A DNA stretch of 8,497 nucleotides. Origin: Candidatus Zhuqueibacterota bacterium 4484_87. Its GTDB lineage: Bacteria; Zhuqueibacterota; Zhuqueibacteria; Thermofontimicrobiales; Thermofontimicrobiaceae. Shown here in pieces: positions 7,542 through 8,497 of this stretch; the first letter of the stretch is position 1; the number at the start of each line of letters is the position of its first letter. The notes under the pieces were generated by a model. The model had not been told where the DNA came from. It saw only the letters and a program-made list of their open reading frames with translations, and did no database searches. Location: assembly GCA_002085355.1 (NCBI GenBank), contig NATN01000094.1, forward strand, positions 1 through 8,497. The letters run 5' to 3'. Made by a program: the position numbers and the translations under genes.

Positions 7542-7614
7542 TAGAAAAATCACAAAGACAAAAAGTTTTTTCCCAGAAAAACATCTAAAAACTGCCAAAT
7601 GCTTGATATTTCCC

Positions 7615-7643
7615 TTGCAATAATTATTTTTTTCAATTATATT
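7615..7643 (+). promoter_or_regulatory. plus-strand promoter candidate pointing into the repeat region
   Basis: TTGCAA (7615-7620) lies 17 bp before TATATT (7638-7643). The same -10 reads TATATTTG (7638-7645), matching the TAnnTTTG element known for Bacteroidota promoters. Transcription would run through the inverted repeat toward the AmpG-like gene, giving either a leader of about 465 nt or a separate non-coding RNA. Confidence 0.35.
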
Positions 7644-7712
7644 TGACTCTCTTACCAAACTTTTGTAAAAAATATGTTTTTCTCTCAAAAAAAAAATAAA
7701 AAGCAGCAAAGA

Positions 7713-7868
7713 TTAACCACGAAGTTCACAAAATATGCACGAAGGACACAAAAATTTTTAAATAACCTTATTGAAGTAATTTTAAGGTATCAGACTTGTT
7801 TGATAAAAATATTAAGATTAACTTTTCCTTTGTGAGCTTTGCGCCTCCTTTGCGGACTTTGCGGTAAA
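7713..7868. repeat. 156-bp imperfect inverted repeat with periodic arms
   Basis: The arms 7713-7752 and 7829-7868 match as reverse complements at 28 of 40 positions, with three further G-T wobbles on the plus strand. The left arm is two 20-nt units, each CACGAAG then CACAAAA (starts 7718, 7727, 7738, 7747). The right arm has CTTTG starts at 7828, 7837, 7848 and 7857. The starts alternate 9 and 11 nt in both arms. The centre (7753-7828) holds a small ACCTTA/TAAGGT stem (7765-7770 with 7783-7788) and no gene. The arms resemble the dispersed CACGAAG/CTTTGTG intergenic repeats that I recall from many bacterial genomes, where they often produce spurious annotated proteins. No target-site duplication is evident. 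A miniature mobile element, a structured RNA or a protein-binding array are all possible. Confidence 0.7.
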
Positions 7869-7884
7869 AAATCAAATTTGCAAA

Positions 7885-7917
7885 AGTTTAGTCTCTTGAT
7901 CAAATAAGAGCTAAACT
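7885..7917. other. 12-bp stem-loop with one bulge
   Basis: AGTTTAG (7885-7891) pairs with CTAAACT (7911-7917) and CTCTT (7893-7897) with AAGAG (7906-7910), leaving T7892 bulged and an 8-nt loop. No T-tract follows on the plus strand. On the minus strand the stem runs into TTTTG, so a weak minus-strand terminator is conceivable. It lies 16 bp from the end of the inverted repeat and about 200 bp before the AmpG-like gene. Confidence 0.6.
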
Positions 7918-8014
7918 ATCATATTCTAAACCAAAAACCATCCGTACTGATTACGGCAAGCGGAAAACTTTTTCGGACAATTCTATTTTTATTAAAAATT
8001 GCTCATTATCTGGT

Positions 8015-8026
8015 TTTACCGGTAAA
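8015..8026. promoter_or_regulatory. perfect 12-bp palindrome, possible operator
   Basis: TTTACCGGTAAA is its own reverse complement, 89 bp before the AmpG-like start. TTGCTC (7999-8004) and TAAATT (8023-8028), 18 bp apart, could be a weak promoter whose -10 overlaps the palindrome, which would suit a dimeric repressor site. No regulator gene is visible in the window. Confidence 0.35.
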
Positions 8027-8041
8027 TTCGCCGGAATACTC

Positions 8042-8061
8042 TTTTTGAGATAGCTCAAAAA
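8042..8061. other. 8-bp perfect hairpin with tetraloop in the permease leader
   Basis: TTTTTGAG (8042-8049) and CTCAAAAA (8054-8061) are perfectly complementary around ATAG. It ends 54 bp before the AmpG-like ATG. Its A/T-rich arms make it weak thermally; it could be an operator half-site pair or leader structure, or chance in AT-rich DNA. Confidence 0.4.
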
Positions 8062-8115
8062 TGTCCAGTTTCTCTTTTTAACAGCAAGAAAATAAAAAAA
8101 TATTGGAGCATACCG

Positions 8116-8497
8116 ATGAGAAAAAGCGCAGCGCGAAATCAATCTACCGGGCGTTCTCCCTGGATGTGGGTGCCGAGCGTCTATTTTGCCGAAGGCATCC
8201 CTTATATCGTCGTGATGACAATTTCGGTAATCATGTACAAACGAATGGGCATTTCCAACACTGATATTGCCTTGTACACGAGCTGGTTATACCTGCCTTG
8301 GGTAATAAAACCGCTCTGGAGCCCATTAGTCGATCTGCTGAAAACACGACGATTTTGGATTGTGACCATGCAATTTATCATCGGCGCCGGCCTTGCTTCA
8401 GTCGCACTGACTATTCCTCTGCCGCGATTTTTCCAGATTACACTCGCCTTTTTCTGGCTGCTTGCCTTCAGCTCTGCAACGCACGACATAGCGGCTG
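8116..8497 (+). CDS. AmpG-like major facilitator permease (3' end outside window)
   Basis: The 127 visible residues start at ATG 8116, with GGAG at 8105-8108 (7-nt spacing), and the frame stays open to the window edge. About four hydrophobic spans are visible: near 18-40, 51-73, 80-101 and 104-120. The segment VIKPLWSPLVDLLKTRRFW (63-81) matches the loop between helices 2 and 3 of AmpG-type MFS proteins (FLWSPLMD in E. coli AmpG), and the visible part ends with ATHDIAA, the conserved start of the helix-4/5 region. AmpG imports anhydro-muropeptides released from the cell wall into the cytosol for recycling; close relatives in other phyla have untested substrates, so only the family is claimed. 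Full-length members are about 400-500 residues, so most of the gene lies to the right. Three small palindromic structures lie in its long upstream region. Confidence 0.88.
   Translation, partial: MRKSAARNQSTGRSPWMWVPSVYFAEGIPYIVVMTISVIMYKRMGISNTDIALYTSWLYLPWVIKPLWSPLVDLLKTRRFWIVTMQFIIGAGLASVALTIPLPRFFQITLAFFWLLAFSSATHDIAA

Larger units (their letters stand above)
7424..8115. other. 692-bp non-coding divergent intergenic region
   Basis: This stretch separates the divergent glgC and AmpG-like genes and is very AT-rich. I see no credible gene on either strand: the open frames are short, low in complexity, lack ribosome sites and have no recognisable products. It holds the glgC promoter and leader, a plus-strand promoter candidate, an A-rich run (7687-7700), the large inverted repeat (7713-7868), a stem-loop (7885-7917), a 12-bp palindrome (8015-8026) and a tetraloop hairpin (8042-8061), listed separately. 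Confidence 0.75.

Noticed and set aside
7356..7709. Minus-strand open frame overlapping the glgC start and its promoter
   Set aside because: Its product is low in complexity and rich in Lys, Phe and Ile, it covers the glgC promoter, and its end is just glgC in another frame.
7713..7868. CRISPR array
   Set aside because: The repeat units are 7 nt long at 9/11-nt steps with no spacers of the required length, the two halves are in opposite orientation, and no cas genes are nearby.
7713..7868. Insertion sequence
   Set aside because: There is no transposase frame between the arms and no evident target-site duplication; at most it is a non-autonomous miniature element.

Overview
The window looks like ordinary housekeeping chromosome from a moderately AT-rich, Gram-negative bacterium. 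Two predicted lipoproteins carry clear lipoboxes, one of them a periplasm-facing parvulin foldase, and an AmpG-type permease follows at the right edge; all three point to a diderm envelope. The proteins (a proofreading-competent PolA, a GlgC of the cyanobacterial/plant-like length, tandem LEA14/WHy domains on a lipoprotein) would fit an FCB-group lineage such as Calditrichota/KSB1. That placement is an impression from the protein style and was not tested.

Layout, left to right. (1) The 3' part of a metallo-beta-lactamase-fold hydrolase (1-577) is followed 18 bp later by a lipoprotein with two LEA14/WHy domains (596-1453), probably one transcript. (2) Converging on these is polA (4211-1485, minus), with all three enzymatic domains intact. 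(3) Divergent from polA is a small macro-domain protein (4409-4945), then a lipoprotein peptidyl-prolyl isomerase (5051-6064) closed by a very strong intrinsic terminator (6084-6122). (4) glgC (7423-6131, minus) converges on that terminator. (5) A 692-bp non-coding stretch (7424-8115) separates glgC from a divergent AmpG-like MFS permease, which starts at 8116 and runs off the right edge.

The genes do not form one pathway. They cover DNA replication and repair (PolA), ADP-ribose metabolism (macro domain), envelope protein folding (PpiC lipoprotein), glycogen precursor synthesis (GlgC) and probable muropeptide uptake (AmpG-like). Good candidate sigma70-type promoters with TTGACA -35 boxes precede polA and glgC.

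I do not see a clearly new multi-gene system. The most unusual structure lies in the non-coding stretch. A 156-bp imperfect inverted repeat (7713-7868) has 40-nt arms built from CACGAAG/CACAAAA-like units, spaced alternately 9 and 11 nt in both arms. It is followed by a 12-bp bulged stem-loop, a perfect 12-bp palindrome and an 8-bp tetraloop hairpin, all before the AmpG-like gene. A macro-domain protein with Ala where the MacroD/YmdB class usually has Asp is the next most notable item.
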